Of a stretch of 64,000 bases of DNA, positions 53,181 through 64,000 are shown piece after piece. Made by a program: the position numbers and the translations under genes. Location of the stretch: positions 143,637 through 207,636 of the forward strand of contig JAFXSH010000113.1 in assembly GCA_017525805.1 (NCBI GenBank), in the 5' to 3' direction. Numbering within the stretch: the stretch's first letter is position 1; every line of letters begins with the position of its first letter. Source of the DNA: Clostridia bacterium (GTDB lineage Bacteria > Bacillota_A > Clostridia > Christensenellales > Aristaeellaceae). Under the pieces are notes generated by a model, which was given only the letters and a program-made list of their open reading frames with translations, ran no database searches and was not told the origin of the DNA.

Positions 53181-54257
53181 ATGAAGAAGCTGCTTTGCGC
53201 CTTGCTCATCATCCCGCTTCTGATCCCGGCTTTCGCGCTGGGAGAAGAAGCGCTTCCGGATTTCGTCCGGATCACCGGTCTGGACAAGGCCCAGGAGCTG
53301 CTGGACAGCGGCGCGTTTATCGAGCGGGTGTATTACACCGACGGTTACGGCTTTTCCACCAGTGAATTCAAAACCACGGACGGAGAAAAAATCGCCCAGC
53401 TTTGGAAAGCGGTAAACGCCATCACGATCACAGGAAAAAGCAATGAAGATATTACGGATTGGTACCCTCAAATCGTTTTCTTCTTTTCGGACGAATCCCA
53501 ATTGAACGTCTGCTTTGACGCCCACTGGCTGGAAATCGGCATGGACCACTATACCTTGGGAAACGATGAAACTTTCTGGAGCCTGACAGCCGCTATGACC
53601 GCCGCTTACACGGCGGGAGACGATGAGGAAGAATCGAAAAGAGAAGATTATTATTCCATCACCGCGATCACGGTGGACGGCTGGGAAATCTCGCCCGAGG
53701 AACTGGAGCAGGCCATGCTCTGCCATCTGCTTCAATCCGCTGTCAATGCGAGCGGTTACGGCCACGAATACGATATCACGGACCGGGACAATATCATCGA
53801 TACCCTGGACAAGGTGCTTTTCGATTTAGAGATCCGCGCCGTGATACAGCATCAGGCGGAGCAGTTGGGCGTGGATGAACTGACGGAGGAAGAATACGGC
53901 CAGCTTTGGCGCGAAACGGAGGCTTTATGGCAGGCCCTGCGCGGCGCGCTGTGCGGCGAAAACGCCATGGCATTTTTGCCCGCGGGGGATTATCATTGGA
54001 TCGAGGGCGATGACGACGGCAACATCACCCGCTATCTGGCCAGCTTTGGCATAACGGAGGATACCCTCTATGACATGCTGTACGATCAGCTGCTGGAACA
54101 AAAGCTGCTGGAAGCTGTCACGGCCCATATGGAGAACGCCGATGAGGATGAAAAAATCGACGCGTACACCAGTTGGATATTGGAGAGATTCTGGGAAGCG
54201 GACATTCATGAAAGCGGCGTGGGCATCGCGGAGGTCTGCTTCCGGCTGATCCCGTAA
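53181..54257 (+). CDS. Secreted helical protein of unknown function
   Basis: 358 residues. Signal peptide 1-19 (IPAFALGEE). The first 170 residues are mixed alpha/beta; the C-terminal half is helical and resembles the SurA/PrsA N-terminal chaperone region (IIDTLDKVLFDLEIRAVIQH, GVDELTEEEYGQLW), without a parvulin domain. That likeness is inference. AAAAAGGAGG ribosome site. The sirtuin gene starts 21 bp later. Confidence 0.7.
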   Translation: MKKLLCALLIIPLLIPAFALGEEALPDFVRITGLDKAQELLDSGAFIERVYYTDGYGFSTSEFKTTDGEKIAQLWKAVNAITITGKSNEDITDWYPQIVFFFSDESQLNVCFDAHWLEIGMDHYTLGNDETFWSLTAAMTAAYTAGDDEEESKREDYYSITAITVDGWEISPEELEQAMLCHLLQSAVNASGYGHEYDITDRDNIIDTLDKVLFDLEIRAVIQHQAEQLGVDELTEEEYGQLWRETEALWQALRGALCGENAMAFLPAGDYHWIEGDDDGNITRYLASFGITEDTLYDMLYDQLLEQKLLEAVTAHMENADEDEKIDAYTSWILERFWEADIHESGVGIAEVCFRLIP

Positions 54258-54278
54258 ACCGCCAAAGGAGGGAAGGGC

Positions 54279-54983
54279 ATGCTGCAAAGGATCATTGAAA
54301 AATCCCGGCGCATCGTGTTTTTCGGCGGCGCGGGGGTATCCACCGAAAGCGGCATCCCGGATTTCCGGTCGCCGGAAGGGCTGTACGCCGGGGATTTTGA
54401 AGGGCTGACCCCGGAAATGATCCTGAGCAAATCTTTCTTCTATCTGAATCCTCGGCAGTTTTTCGATTTTTACCGGAAATACATGGTTTACCCCGACGCC
54501 CGGCCCAACGCCGCCCATCAAAAGCTGTACGAATGGGAAAAGCGGGATATCCTGCGCGGCATCGTGACCCAGAACATCGACGGGCTGCATAAAATGGCCG
54601 GGAACCGCCGGGTATACGAAATCCACGGCAGCGTGCACGAAAACGCCTGCATGGACTGCGGCGCGGCCTATCCCCTGCGGTCGATCATGGAGGCGGAAGA
54701 TATTCCCCGCTGTCCTCAATGCGGCGGGGTGATCAAGCCCTCGGTGGTGCTCTACGGCGAAGCGCCGGACAAATACGTGTGCATGGGGGCCTGCCGGGAA
54801 ATATCCAACGCCGATACGCTCATCGTGGCGGGCACCTCCCTGTCCGTGGAACCCGCCGCTTCCTTCCTTACGTATTTCAGCGGCAAAAACCTGGTGGTGA
54901 TCAATCGGGAACCGACCCCCGCCGACAGCCGCGCTTCCCTGGTCATCCGGGACAGCGTGGCGCGGGTGCTCGGCGGATGTTAA
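54279..54983 (+). CDS. cobB: NAD-dependent protein deacylase (sirtuin)
   Basis: 234 residues. Rossmann motif GAGVS (residues 18-22), TQNIDGLH, catalytic His116, zinc Cys124, Cys127, Cys145, Cys148, then GTSLSVEPA and the NREPT tail. Removes acyl groups from lysines using NAD. Short N-terminus typical of class U/III bacterial sirtuins. Last gene before a bidirectional terminator. Confidence 0.94.
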   Translation: MLQRIIEKSRRIVFFGGAGVSTESGIPDFRSPEGLYAGDFEGLTPEMILSKSFFYLNPRQFFDFYRKYMVYPDARPNAAHQKLYEWEKRDILRGIVTQNIDGLHKMAGNRRVYEIHGSVHENACMDCGAAYPLRSIMEAEDIPRCPQCGGVIKPSVVLYGEAPDKYVCMGACREISNADTLIVAGTSLSVEPAASFLTYFSGKNLVVINREPTPADSRASLVIRDSVARVLGGC

Positions 54984-54986
54984 AAG

Positions 54987-55012
54987 CGCGCGGCGTTCAT
55001 GAACGCCGCGCG
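54987..55012. terminator. Bidirectional terminator between sirtuin and PBP genes
   Basis: A perfect 26-bp palindrome (CGCGCGGCGTTCA and its complement) followed by T-rich DNA on the plus side. U-runs are only moderate. Confidence 0.6.
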
Positions 55013-55040
55013 ATATTTATATTTTGTTCTATGGGACTGT

Positions 55041-57974
55041 TTACCAGCTTCCCCTGGCATTGGCCATGGCCTGGGTCAGATTGGCCATGGCGGCGGCCAA
55101 AGCGGAACTGGACGGATTGCTGTTGATCAAAGCCGCCAATTGGGAAATGGCCTGATACAATCCGGCATAGCCGGGCTGATCCTCCGGCGTGGAGGCCAAT
55201 TGGCTTTGGGCCTGGGAAAGCAATCGCTGTGCGTCGGGCAGCAGGGTGTTATCGATAATGGTCTGCTCGTAACTGGGGGAATAAGACTGGTGCAGGGTAC
55301 AGGTGCGGGATTGCAGCAGCTGGGCGTTGGTATTGCCGTCCGTCGTGAGCCGCATGGCCGCGTATTCGCCCAAATAATCCGCCAGCACGGAGCTGTAGGC
55401 GGTATCGGCGAATTCATACAGGGGATGGCCGATAGGCAGGATCACCACGCCCTTCACGCTGTGGCTGGGGCAATAGGCGGAAGCCAGCATGCCGGTCTGA
55501 TCGCACACGTCCAGGGAATAATGCATCTGGCAGGACACGGTGGGCACGCTGTTTGCGGGCCAGTAATCGGTGGTAGTGCCGTAGCCCATCGCGTCATGGC
55601 GGCAGGCGTCGGTGGCGAGCTGGCCGGAAACGCTGCAGGTGGTCACCCGCACCAGGCCGTAGTCGGCGGCGCTGCCCTCCATGATATCCCGGTTGGAAAG
55701 GTTTTGGTGGATGGGCTGCATGAACGCTTTCCACAGCTTGGCGGCGCTGTTGCCGCCGGTAGTTTTGGAGGAAAGGGCCTTATAGTTGTCGTGGCCGATC
55801 CAAACGGTGCCGCAGTACCAGCCGGTGAGCCCGGCGAAGAATACGCCCTTCTGATCGGAATTGGTGCCCGTTTTTCCCGCCACCGTCTGGCCGGACAGCT
55901 TGGCCGCCGTGCCCGTGCCGGAGGATACCACGTCCTTCATCATGTCCACGGTGAGCCAGGCGGTGGACGGCTGGAATACCTGGCGGCGCACCTGATTGGC
56001 GTGGGCGTCGTAAATCGGTTTTTTATTGCTGTCGGCAATGCCTAAGAAGCTGATGGGGCTTTGGTACACGCCGCCGTTGCCCAGCACGCCGAAAGCCACG
56101 GCCATTTCCACCGGGGTGATGCCACTGGAACCCAAGGCCAGGCCAAAGGGCGTGCGGTTGATATGCGTCTCCGACACCCCAAGCCGCAGCAGGTAATCGG
56201 CGGCCCGGTCCACCCCCACGAAATTCATCAGGGCGTAAGCGGCGGCGGTGTTATCGCTGCGGGTGATGGCGGTGCGGATGGTTTCAGGGCCCCGGTAGGA
56301 AGAGCCGCCGTAGTTCTGGGGCCAGGTGTCCTTCCCGTCGCTGCCCGTCCAGCCCTTGATGGGCAGGGGCATGTTGTAAAGAATGGTGCCCGCTCCGGCC
56401 CCCATTTCAATGGCGGGGGCGTAAACCGCGATGGGCTTGATGGACGACCCCACCGGCATGTTCATATCCGAAGCGCGGTTCAGGGTTTTTCGTTTCGTCG
56501 GGGTGGTGCGGCTGCCCACGATGGCTTTCAGTTCCCCGGTGCGGTAATCCAGCACCACCGCCGCCGCCTGGGGCTGAATGATCTCGTCGTAGGTGCCGTC
56601 CGAATTGCGGGCACGGTATACCTTGTCCGACGGGTCGCGGAGGGCGGGATAGTCGGTCCAGTTTTGCAGTGTCTGCTCCACGGTGGTCTGAATGGCCGTG
56701 TCCAAAGCTAAATAGACTTGATAGCCGCCGGTGCGCAGCTCGTTTTCCATCTTCGCCCGGTTGGCGGAGGTATCCTCCAGCCCGTTGATGGAAAGCAGGG
56801 TCTTCACCACGTCCCGGATGGCGTATTCCACATAATGGGCGTAGGGGTACAGGGCGGTGGAGGAAGGGGATTTTTCCAGCACGGAAGCGGCGGACGGGTT
56901 TAGTGCGTCGATGTATTCCTCATAGGAAATGAACTGATTTTCGTACATGCAGCGCAGCACGTAGTCCGTCCGGTCGTTGGTGATCTTCCGATAATCGGTG
57001 GTGTCGCTCTGGCGGGTGTAGAAATTGCGGCGGGGGTTGTAATAATAAGGGTTGTTGGTCATGCCCGCCAGCATGGCGCATTCTCGCAGGGAAAGATCGT
57101 TTAAATTGTCCTTGCCAAAATAGTTGTAGGCAGCCACCTTCACCCCGTAATAATCCTCGCCCAAATAAATGGTGTTCAGGTAGGCTTCCAGTATTTCGTT
57201 TTTGGTATACCGGGTTTCCAGCTGCATGGCTAAGTAGGCTTCCTGAATCTTGCGCTTGTAGGATTGTTCGCTGGACAGCAGGGTATTTTTGATCAATTGC
57301 TGGGTGATGGTGGACCCGCCCTGCTGGCTGCCGGTGACGAAATTGGCCACGAACGCGCCCACGATGCGCTTCACGTCGATGCCGTTGTGGGTATAGAATC
57401 GGGCGTCCTCCACCGCCACGAAGGCGTGCTGCAAGGTCAGGGGCATGGTGTCGATGGATACCATGATGCGGTTTTCCGTGCCCTTGTAATCGGTGATCAG
57501 ATTGCCGTTGGCGTCATAGATAAAGGAGGTTTGGGCCTGATCGTCGATGGCGGCCAGGTCTAAGGTGGGGGCCGTTTCCATGTAGGCTTTCGCCACGCCC
57601 ACCAGCGCCCCCGCCCCCGCCAGGCTGAGGATCAGCACCAGCAGGATCAGCATGCGGAAAGAATTGACCATCACCGCCAAAATAAAGGACGGCTTGCGGG
57701 AACGGGGCTTTAAAATGGTGCGCTTTAAGGGCTTTTCTTCTTTCGGGGGCAGTTCCTCCCCCAGCCAGCTTCCGGTATAGGCGTACTGGGCGCTGTCCTG
57801 AAGATCGGACCAGGCGTCCTGATACGATTCATCATAAATAACGCCGTCTTCTCCCGTGTACGGGTCGTCCGCCTCCGGCGGAACACCCTGCGGGGAAGAG
57901 ACCGGATAAGCTTCGGCTTCCCGCCCCAGGGGCGCGGAGCCGTCCATTTCCGGCAGAGGATTGATTCGTTTCAC
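55041..57974 (-). CDS. Class A penicillin-binding protein (glycosyltransferase + transpeptidase)
   Basis: 977 residues from a GTG at 57974 (AAGGAG 8 bases upstream). A 95-residue acidic cytosolic N-terminus precedes a membrane helix (about 102-128). GT51 domain with catalytic Glu189 (VAVEDARFY) and GGSTITQQLIKNT; transpeptidase with Ser510-x-x-Lys513 (GSSIKP), SDN and KTGT. After it, about 200 residues with paired cysteines and an Ala/Gln/Leu-rich tail. Polymerises and cross-links peptidoglycan. Confidence 0.95.
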   Translation of the reverse strand: MKRINPLPEMDGSAPLGREAEAYPVSSPQGVPPEADDPYTGEDGVIYDESYQDAWSDLQDSAQYAYTGSWLGEELPPKEEKPLKRTILKPRSRKPSFILAVMVNSFRMLILLVLILSLAGAGALVGVAKAYMETAPTLDLAAIDDQAQTSFIYDANGNLITDYKGTENRIMVSIDTMPLTLQHAFVAVEDARFYTHNGIDVKRIVGAFVANFVTGSQQGGSTITQQLIKNTLLSSEQSYKRKIQEAYLAMQLETRYTKNEILEAYLNTIYLGEDYYGVKVAAYNYFGKDNLNDLSLRECAMLAGMTNNPYYYNPRRNFYTRQSDTTDYRKITNDRTDYVLRCMYENQFISYEEYIDALNPSAASVLEKSPSSTALYPYAHYVEYAIRDVVKTLLSINGLEDTSANRAKMENELRTGGYQVYLALDTAIQTTVEQTLQNWTDYPALRDPSDKVYRARNSDGTYDEIIQPQAAAVVLDYRTGELKAIVGSRTTPTKRKTLNRASDMNMPVGSSIKPIAVYAPAIEMGAGAGTILYNMPLPIKGWTGSDGKDTWPQNYGGSSYRGPETIRTAITRSDNTAAAYALMNFVGVDRAADYLLRLGVSETHINRTPFGLALGSSGITPVEMAVAFGVLGNGGVYQSPISFLGIADSNKKPIYDAHANQVRRQVFQPSTAWLTVDMMKDVVSSGTGTAAKLSGQTVAGKTGTNSDQKGVFFAGLTGWYCGTVWIGHDNYKALSSKTTGGNSAAKLWKAFMQPIHQNLSNRDIMEGSAADYGLVRVTTCSVSGQLATDACRHDAMGYGTTTDYWPANSVPTVSCQMHYSLDVCDQTGMLASAYCPSHSVKGVVILPIGHPLYEFADTAYSSVLADYLGEYAAMRLTTDGNTNAQLLQSRTCTLHQSYSPSYEQTIIDNTLLPDAQRLLSQAQSQLASTPEDQPGYAGLYQAISQLAALINSNPSSSALAAAMANLTQAMANARGSW

Positions 57975-58034
57975 GGCATGTTCTCCTTGTCAGATGTCCC
58001 AGGCAGTTAAGCGGCGCACGCCATCTGCCCTTTC

Positions 58035-58063
58035 ATTATATCATGAAAAGGGGACGTTGTAAA
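58035..58063 (-). promoter_or_regulatory. Predicted promoter of the PBP gene
   Basis: Minus strand TTTACA (58063-58058), 17 bp, TATAAT (58040-58035). Confidence 0.75.
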
Positions 58064-58157
58064 ATCCCCCCGCTCTGATAGAACGAACGAATCGCCGGTT
58101 TTCCTGCAATGAATTCAGGAAGACAGGCGGAAATCTGGAACAGAATGGTTTTTTCTC

Positions 58158-58186
58158 TTTTCAAACGGCCCCGTTCCTGATATAAT
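58158..58186 (+). promoter_or_regulatory. Predicted promoter of trkA-trkH
   Basis: -10 TATAAT at 58181-58186; -35 TTTTCA at 58158-58163 with 17 bp. The -10 overlaps an ATG at 58185, excluding it as the start. Confidence 0.6.
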
Positions 58187-58238
58187 GAAAATATATCCGG
58201 CCCGGGAGGCACGGCATTTTGGAAGCTTGGAGGACGCC

Positions 58239-59603
58239 ATGCAGATCATTGTGATTGGCGGGGGAAAATTGGGTTTCTCCCTGGCGCAGCATTTGGTGGA
58301 CGAAGGCCATAATGTGACCATGATCGAACGCAGCGAATCGGTGCTGCAAAAAAACATGGATACCGTGGACGCCATGTTCATCAAGGGCAGCGGCGTCAGC
58401 GCCGATACCCTGCGGGAAGCGGACGCGGCCCACGCGGATATCGTGATCGCCGCCACCATGGGCGATGAGATCAATATGCTGGCCTGCCTGACGGCCAAAC
58501 GAATGGGCGCGCAGTACGCCATCGCCCGCATCCGCGACCCGGAATACCTGACCAGCCTGTCCTTTTTGCAAAAAGAATTATCCATCGATTACGCCATCAA
58601 CCCGGAAAGGGCTACCGCCCGGGAAATCAGCCGCATGCTGCGCTTCCCCTTCGCGGGCAGCATCGAAACCTTCGCCCGGGGCCGGGTGGAAATGGTGGAC
58701 TTCCGCGCCATGGAGGGCGACCCGGTGGTGGGCGTGCCCATGAAGGAAATGTACAAAAAGAACCGGCAGCTTCCCCAGGTGCTGTTCTGCGCGGTGGAGC
58801 GGGGCGGAAAGATCATCATCCCCAAGGGTGATTTCGTGATCTCCCCCGGCGACCGGGTGCACGTGGTATCCGATCCGGGCACCGTTACCCGCTTTTTCGA
58901 TTTCCTGGGCAGGGGCATGGCCTCCATCCGCTCCGTCATGATCATGGGCGGCAGCCGCATCGCCTATTACCTGGCCGATATGCTGCTGAATATGAAGATC
59001 AAAACCTCCATCATCGAAATCAAGGCCGAAAAGGCCCGCCGCCTGTCCGAAATGCTGGCGGGAGCCACCATCATCGAGGGCGACGGCACCGACCAGGAAC
59101 TGCTGGAAAGCGAGGGCATCGCCGACGTTCAGGCTTTCGTGCCCCTGGCCGACCGGGACGAGGAAAACCTCATGGCCGGGTTCTACGCCGCCAAGCGGGG
59201 CGTGAAAAAGGTGATCGTGAAATCCAGCCGGGACACCTATACCGCCATTATGCAGGATATGGGGCTGGACAGCATCATCAGCACCAAATCCGTCGCCACC
59301 AACGATATTCTGCGGGTGGTGCGTTCCCGCTCCATCCGAAACGATTCGGCGGTGCAGCGCATGTACCGGCTGATGGACGGCAAAGCGGAAGCGCTGGAGT
59401 TCATTGCCCAGGCGGGGGACAGCTTCATTCACGTGCCGCTGAAAGACCTGCATGTGATCCCGGACGCCCTGGTGGCCGTGATCGTGCGGGAAGGGCAGGT
59501 GAAGGTGCCCTTCGGCAGCGACACCATCGAGGTGGGCGACTATGTGGTGGTCGTCAGCCGCCAGCCGGGGCTGAGCGCCCTGCGGCAGGTGTTCAGAACA
59601 TAA
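58239..59603 (+). CDS. trkA: Trk potassium uptake regulator TrkA
   Basis: 454 residues from ATG 58239 (GGAGG 5 bases upstream). Two RCK halves, each a Rossmann NAD-binding domain (IIVIGGGKLG at 2-11; VMIMGGSRIA at about 229) plus a C-terminal TrkA-C domain (near 140-215 and 370-450). Binds NAD(H)/ATP and gates TrkH at the cytosolic face of the membrane. trkH starts 16 bp later. Confidence 0.94.
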   Translation: MQIIVIGGGKLGFSLAQHLVDEGHNVTMIERSESVLQKNMDTVDAMFIKGSGVSADTLREADAAHADIVIAATMGDEINMLACLTAKRMGAQYAIARIRDPEYLTSLSFLQKELSIDYAINPERATAREISRMLRFPFAGSIETFARGRVEMVDFRAMEGDPVVGVPMKEMYKKNRQLPQVLFCAVERGGKIIIPKGDFVISPGDRVHVVSDPGTVTRFFDFLGRGMASIRSVMIMGGSRIAYYLADMLLNMKIKTSIIEIKAEKARRLSEMLAGATIIEGDGTDQELLESEGIADVQAFVPLADRDEENLMAGFYAAKRGVKKVIVKSSRDTYTAIMQDMGLDSIISTKSVATNDILRVVRSRSIRNDSAVQRMYRLMDGKAEALEFIAQAGDSFIHVPLKDLHVIPDALVAVIVREGQVKVPFGSDTIEVGDYVVVVSRQPGLSALRQVFRT

Positions 59604-59619
59604 AAAGAGGGTATCCGAT

Positions 59620-61065
59620 TTGAATTATAAACTGGTATTCCGGCTGCTGGGGCGGCTGCTGCTCATGGAAGCCGCCCTGATGATCCCGGCCCTGGTGGCG
59701 GCGCTGATTTACGGCGGCGACGACGCGGCGGCGTTTGTGTTCACCATTGGCCTCACGGCGCTGTGCGGATCGCTCATGAGTTATCTGCTCAAGCCCCAGC
59801 GGCAGGATCTCACCGCCCGGGACGGCATGGCCGTGGCGGGCTTGAGCTGGGTGATCCTGTCCTTCTTCGGGGCGCTGCCCATGGTGTTTTCCGGGGCCAT
59901 CCCCCACCTGGTGGACGCTTATTTTGAGACGGTCAGCGGGTTCACCACCACCGGCTCCACCATCCTGACGGAAATCGAGCATCTGCCCAAAGGCGTGCTG
60001 TTCTGGCGGTCCTTTACCCACTGGATCGGCGGCATGGGCGTGCTGGTGTTTACCTTGGCGGTGCTGCCCCGGCTGTCGGGCCGCACGGCGCACCTGGCGC
60101 GGGCGGAAAGTCCCGGCCCCACCTTTGCCAAACTGCTGCCCAAAATGAGCGATACGGCCAAGCTGCTGTACAGCCTGTACTTCGCCCTGTCGCTGCTGGA
60201 AACGGCGTGCCTGCTGCTGGCGGGCATGAACCTGTACGACGCCCTGATCCACACCTTCGGCACGGCGGGCACCGGCGGCTTTTCCAACTACAACGCAAGC
60301 GTGGGCGCGTTCCAGAATCCCCTGATCGAATGGATCATCGGCGTGTTCATGATGCTGTTCGGCGTGAACTTCGCCGTTTATTTCCACCTGATCCGCAAGG
60401 AAAAGGAAGCGATCCTGCAAAGCGAAGAGCTGTGGTTTTATCTGATCCTGATCGGGGCGTCCACCCTGCTCGTCACGGTGACGATCCTGCCCCAGTACCC
60501 CGCTTTCTTTACCGCCCTGCGCACGGCGTTTTTCCAGGTCACGTCCATCGCCTCCACCACGGGCTTCTCCACGGCGGATTTTAACCTGTGGCCCTTGTTT
60601 GCCCGGGCCATGGTGGTGCTGCTCATGTGTTTGGGCGCGTGCGCCGGGTCCACGGCGGGCGGCTTTAAACTGAGCCGCATTTTGCTGCTGTTCAAATCCT
60701 CCTACCGCGATTTGGAGCATACTTTGCAGCCCCGCAAGGTGGCGGTGGTGCGCTTCGAGGGCAAGCCCGTGCAGGAAAGCACCCTGGCCCAGGTGGGCGT
60801 GTATCTGGCCATCTGGCTGTTCTTAGCCGTGACGGGCACGCTGCTGCTGAGCATCCGGCAAACGGACTTCGTCACCGCCATGACGGCGGCGCTCACCTGC
60901 CTGTCCAACGTGGGCCCGGGCCTGAACGGCGTGGGCCCTACGGCCAACTTTGCTTTCTTCTCTCCCCCCGCCAAGCTGCTCCTGTCCTTCCTGATGCTGG
61001 CGGGCAGGCTGGAGATTTATCCCGTGCTGCTGCTGTTCTCGCCCAACGTGTGGCGGAAAAACTGA
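59620..61065 (+). CDS. trkH: Trk/Ktr potassium channel subunit TrkH
   Basis: 481 residues from a TTG at 59620. About eight to ten membrane helices in four M1-P-M2 repeats; selectivity-filter glycines appear in TVSGFTTTGST, FGTAGTGGFSN, IASTTGFSTAD and LSNVGPGL. K+ import driven by the membrane potential, controlled by TrkA. AAGAGGG ribosome site. Confidence 0.94.
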   Translation: MNYKLVFRLLGRLLLMEAALMIPALVAALIYGGDDAAAFVFTIGLTALCGSLMSYLLKPQRQDLTARDGMAVAGLSWVILSFFGALPMVFSGAIPHLVDAYFETVSGFTTTGSTILTEIEHLPKGVLFWRSFTHWIGGMGVLVFTLAVLPRLSGRTAHLARAESPGPTFAKLLPKMSDTAKLLYSLYFALSLLETACLLLAGMNLYDALIHTFGTAGTGGFSNYNASVGAFQNPLIEWIIGVFMMLFGVNFAVYFHLIRKEKEAILQSEELWFYLILIGASTLLVTVTILPQYPAFFTALRTAFFQVTSIASTTGFSTADFNLWPLFARAMVVLLMCLGACAGSTAGGFKLSRILLLFKSSYRDLEHTLQPRKVAVVRFEGKPVQESTLAQVGVYLAIWLFLAVTGTLLLSIRQTDFVTAMTAALTCLSNVGPGLNGVGPTANFAFFSPPAKLLLSFLMLAGRLEIYPVLLLFSPNVWRKN

Positions 61066-61078
61066 CGGCATTTCTTTG

Positions 61079-61121
61079 CATCAAAAAACTGTCCCGCATA
61101 ATGCCGGACAGTTTTTTGATG
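61079..61121. terminator. Bidirectional terminator between trkH and dnaJ
   Basis: A perfect 16-bp stem (61079-61094 with 61106-61121) containing A6 and T6 tracts, effective in both directions. Confidence 0.9.
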
Positions 61122-61131
61122 CGCGTGTTGG

Positions 61132-62259
61132 TCAGCCGTTGAACAAATCCTTGACCTTATCCAGGAAGCTCTTGCGGGTTTCGTATTCCTTGCCGGAGGA
61201 GGCTTCCTCGAACTGGCGGAGCAGGTCCTTCTGCTTTTCGGAAAGGCGCCGGGGGATTTCCACCCGGATATGCAGGATCAGGTCGCCCCGGTAGGCGCTG
61301 CGAAGCTGCTGGATGCCCTGGCCTTTCAGGCGGATTTCGGCGTCGTTCTGGGTGCCCTCGGGGATGTGCACGGTGGTTTTGCCGCCGCCTAAGGTGGGCA
61401 CGTCGATTTCCGCGCCCAAGGCCGCCTGGGTGAAGGAAATGGGCAGGTCCAGGTGCAGGTTGGTGCCGTCCCGCTTGAAGAGCTTGTGGGGACGCACGGT
61501 GATCTGAATATACAGGTCGCCATTGGGTCCGCCGTTGCGGCCCGGCTCGCCCTGGCCGTTCATGACGATGGTCTGGCCGTTGTCGATGCCCGCGGGCACC
61601 TTGACGGAGGCGGTGCGCCTGCGGCGCAGGCGGCCCGTACCGGCGCATGCGGCGCATTTGTCGGTGATCACCTTGCCGGTGCCGCCGCAGGTTTGGCAGG
61701 TGCGCACGGTGACCATAAAGCCGCCGGCAACGCGGACCTGGCCCGAACCTTTGCAGGTGGGACACTGCTTGGGGCTGGTGCCGGGCTTGGCGCCGGTGCC
61801 GTGGCAGGTTTCGCAGTTTTCGTTGCGGGTGAACTCAAAGGATTTTTCGCAGCCGAAGGCGGCTTCCTCAAAGGAAATGCGCAGGTCGTAGCGCAGATCG
61901 TTGCCCTGGGTGGGGACGCTGCCGCGCCGGGCCGCGCCGCCCATACCGCCGCCGAAGAGCTGGTCGAAAATATCGCCCATGCCGCCGAAGCCGCTGAAAT
62001 CAAAGCCGCCCGCGCCGCCGCCGAAGCCCGCCTGGGGCCCGTCGAAGCCGAACTGGTCGTACCGGGCGCGCTTTTCGGGGTCGCTCAGCACCTCGTTGGC
62101 CTCGTTCAGCTCCTTGAAGCGCTCCTCGGCCTGCTTGTCGTTGGGGTGCAGGTCCGGGTGGCATTCCTTGGCTAACTTGCGGTACGCCTTTTTGATGTCC
62201 TCGGCGCTGGCCTTTTTATCAACGCCCAGCACCTCGTAGTAGTCTCTCTTTGTTGCCAT
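61132..62259 (-). CDS. dnaJ: Chaperone protein DnaJ
   Basis: 375 residues. J domain with HPD (CHPDLHPND), Gly/Phe-rich linker ([17 protein letters not shown]), four zinc repeats ([32 protein letters not shown]) and C-terminal substrate domains. Hsp40 partner of the DnaK encoded upstream. Ribosome site GAGGAAA. Confidence 0.97.
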   Translation of the reverse strand: MATKRDYYEVLGVDKKASAEDIKKAYRKLAKECHPDLHPNDKQAEERFKELNEANEVLSDPEKRARYDQFGFDGPQAGFGGGAGGFDFSGFGGMGDIFDQLFGGGMGGAARRGSVPTQGNDLRYDLRISFEEAAFGCEKSFEFTRNENCETCHGTGAKPGTSPKQCPTCKGSGQVRVAGGFMVTVRTCQTCGGTGKVITDKCAACAGTGRLRRRRTASVKVPAGIDNGQTIVMNGQGEPGRNGGPNGDLYIQITVRPHKLFKRDGTNLHLDLPISFTQAALGAEIDVPTLGGGKTTVHIPEGTQNDAEIRLKGQGIQQLRSAYRGDLILHIRVEIPRRLSEKQKDLLRQFEEASSGKEYETRKSFLDKVKDLFNG

Positions 62260-62343
62260 TGTTTCCTCAACTCACAATTGGTTGTTTTTTTCCACGGAAC
62301 ATAGAACCGATGGATTCAATTGGTAATGTGATATCCTTCTCTC

Positions 62344-62391
62344 AGATCCTTCGACTCCGTTCCGCTCTCGCTCCACTTCGCTCAGGATGAC
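62344..62391 (+). repeat. Widespread intergenic repeat (CCTTCGACTCC...CTTCGCTCAGGATGACA type)
   Basis: The stretch begins CAGATCCTTCGACTCCGTTC and ends TTCGCTCAGGATGACA. Very similar intergenic sequences are common in bacterial genomes, from memory; it is a mobile or conserved short repeat, not a gene. Confidence 0.55.
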
Positions 62392-62478
62392 AGCGTTGGT
62401 TTCGTGATCTAAAGAAACTTGGCTGACAAACTGCTATCAAGAAAGAAACCCCTTTACAGCTTTCTCGGAAGGGGGGCT

Positions 62479-62519
62479 GGGGGAAACCGCTCTTTGGCTT
62501 TCAAAGAGCGGTTTCCCCC
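62479..62519. repeat. 18-bp perfect hairpin in the dnaK-dnaJ gap
   Basis: GGGGGAAACCGCTCTTTG (62479-62496) pairs perfectly with 62502-62519 around GCTTT. No U-run follows on the dnaK-to-dnaJ side, so it may be an mRNA stabiliser or processing site, not a terminator. It is joined to a CAGCTTTCTCGGAAGGGGGG stretch that looks like another short repeat. Confidence 0.6.
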
Positions 62520-62540
62520 AGAAAAATTCTCATCGTTCTC

Positions 62541-64000
<1,460 letters not shown>

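Overview
The window is chromosomal DNA of a GC-rich Bacillota, most likely class Clostridia. The evidence is consistent sigma-A type promoters (TTGACA/TTGCAT, 17 bp, TATAAT), strong AGGAGG ribosome sites with many GTG/TTG starts, the lonB-lonA pair typical of spore-forming lineages, a three-LysM protein without signal peptide, clostripain-type protease and many sugar ABC importers lacking their own ATPase. A gut-type uncultured clostridium is a reasonable guess but is inference. No rRNA, tRNA, CRISPR or prophage was seen.

Layout. 1-4.5 kb (-): lonA (cut by the window start), lonB, alr, then a degenerate group II intron 3' end. 4.5-11.1 kb (-): a CotH protein followed by the operon DUF4956 / VTC-like polyphosphate polymerase domain / zinc ribbon / TPM. 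11.2-14 kb (-): a TetM-like GTPase and two small membrane proteins. 14.2-17.5 kb (+): a CNNM/CorC membrane protein with a strongly folded leader and two secreted proteins. 17.6-18.5 kb (-): a secreted protein with an Asp/Glu tail. 18.6-32.3 kb (-): a 13 kb carbohydrate locus, driven by a perfect consensus promoter, with two ABC permease pairs, two binding proteins, a DUF5696 protein, a Yip1 protein and an NHL/TPR protein. 32.5-39.5 kb: LysM protein, VanY-like peptidase, membrane-acyltransferase fusion, clostripain-like protease. 39.6-42.5 kb (+): csoR-copA with an embedded copZ. 42.6-45.6 kb (+): pepC, HAD phosphatase, YdcF. 45.7-49.4 kb (-): an LplB/LplC/binding-protein importer, divergent from (49.7-53 kb, +) a sugar isomerase-like protein and a phosphodiester glycosidase fusion. 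53-55 kb (+): small ORF, secreted protein, sirtuin. 55-58 kb (-): class A PBP. 58.2-61 kb (+): trkA-trkH. 61-64 kb (-): dnaJ and dnaK (cut by the window end).

How it works together. Most of the accessory content concerns the cell surface and glycan uptake: three importers with no ATPase, surface proteins and peptidoglycan enzymes. The best candidates for undescribed biology are the dual-importer DUF5696/Yip1/NHL operon, the CotH-DUF4956-VTC cluster, the isomerase/phosphodiester-glycosidase pair facing the third importer, and the in-frame copA-copZ fusion with its own internal ribosome site. Short interspersed inverted-repeat elements (three copies) are an additional unexplained layer. All domain calls are by eye and from memory of families.
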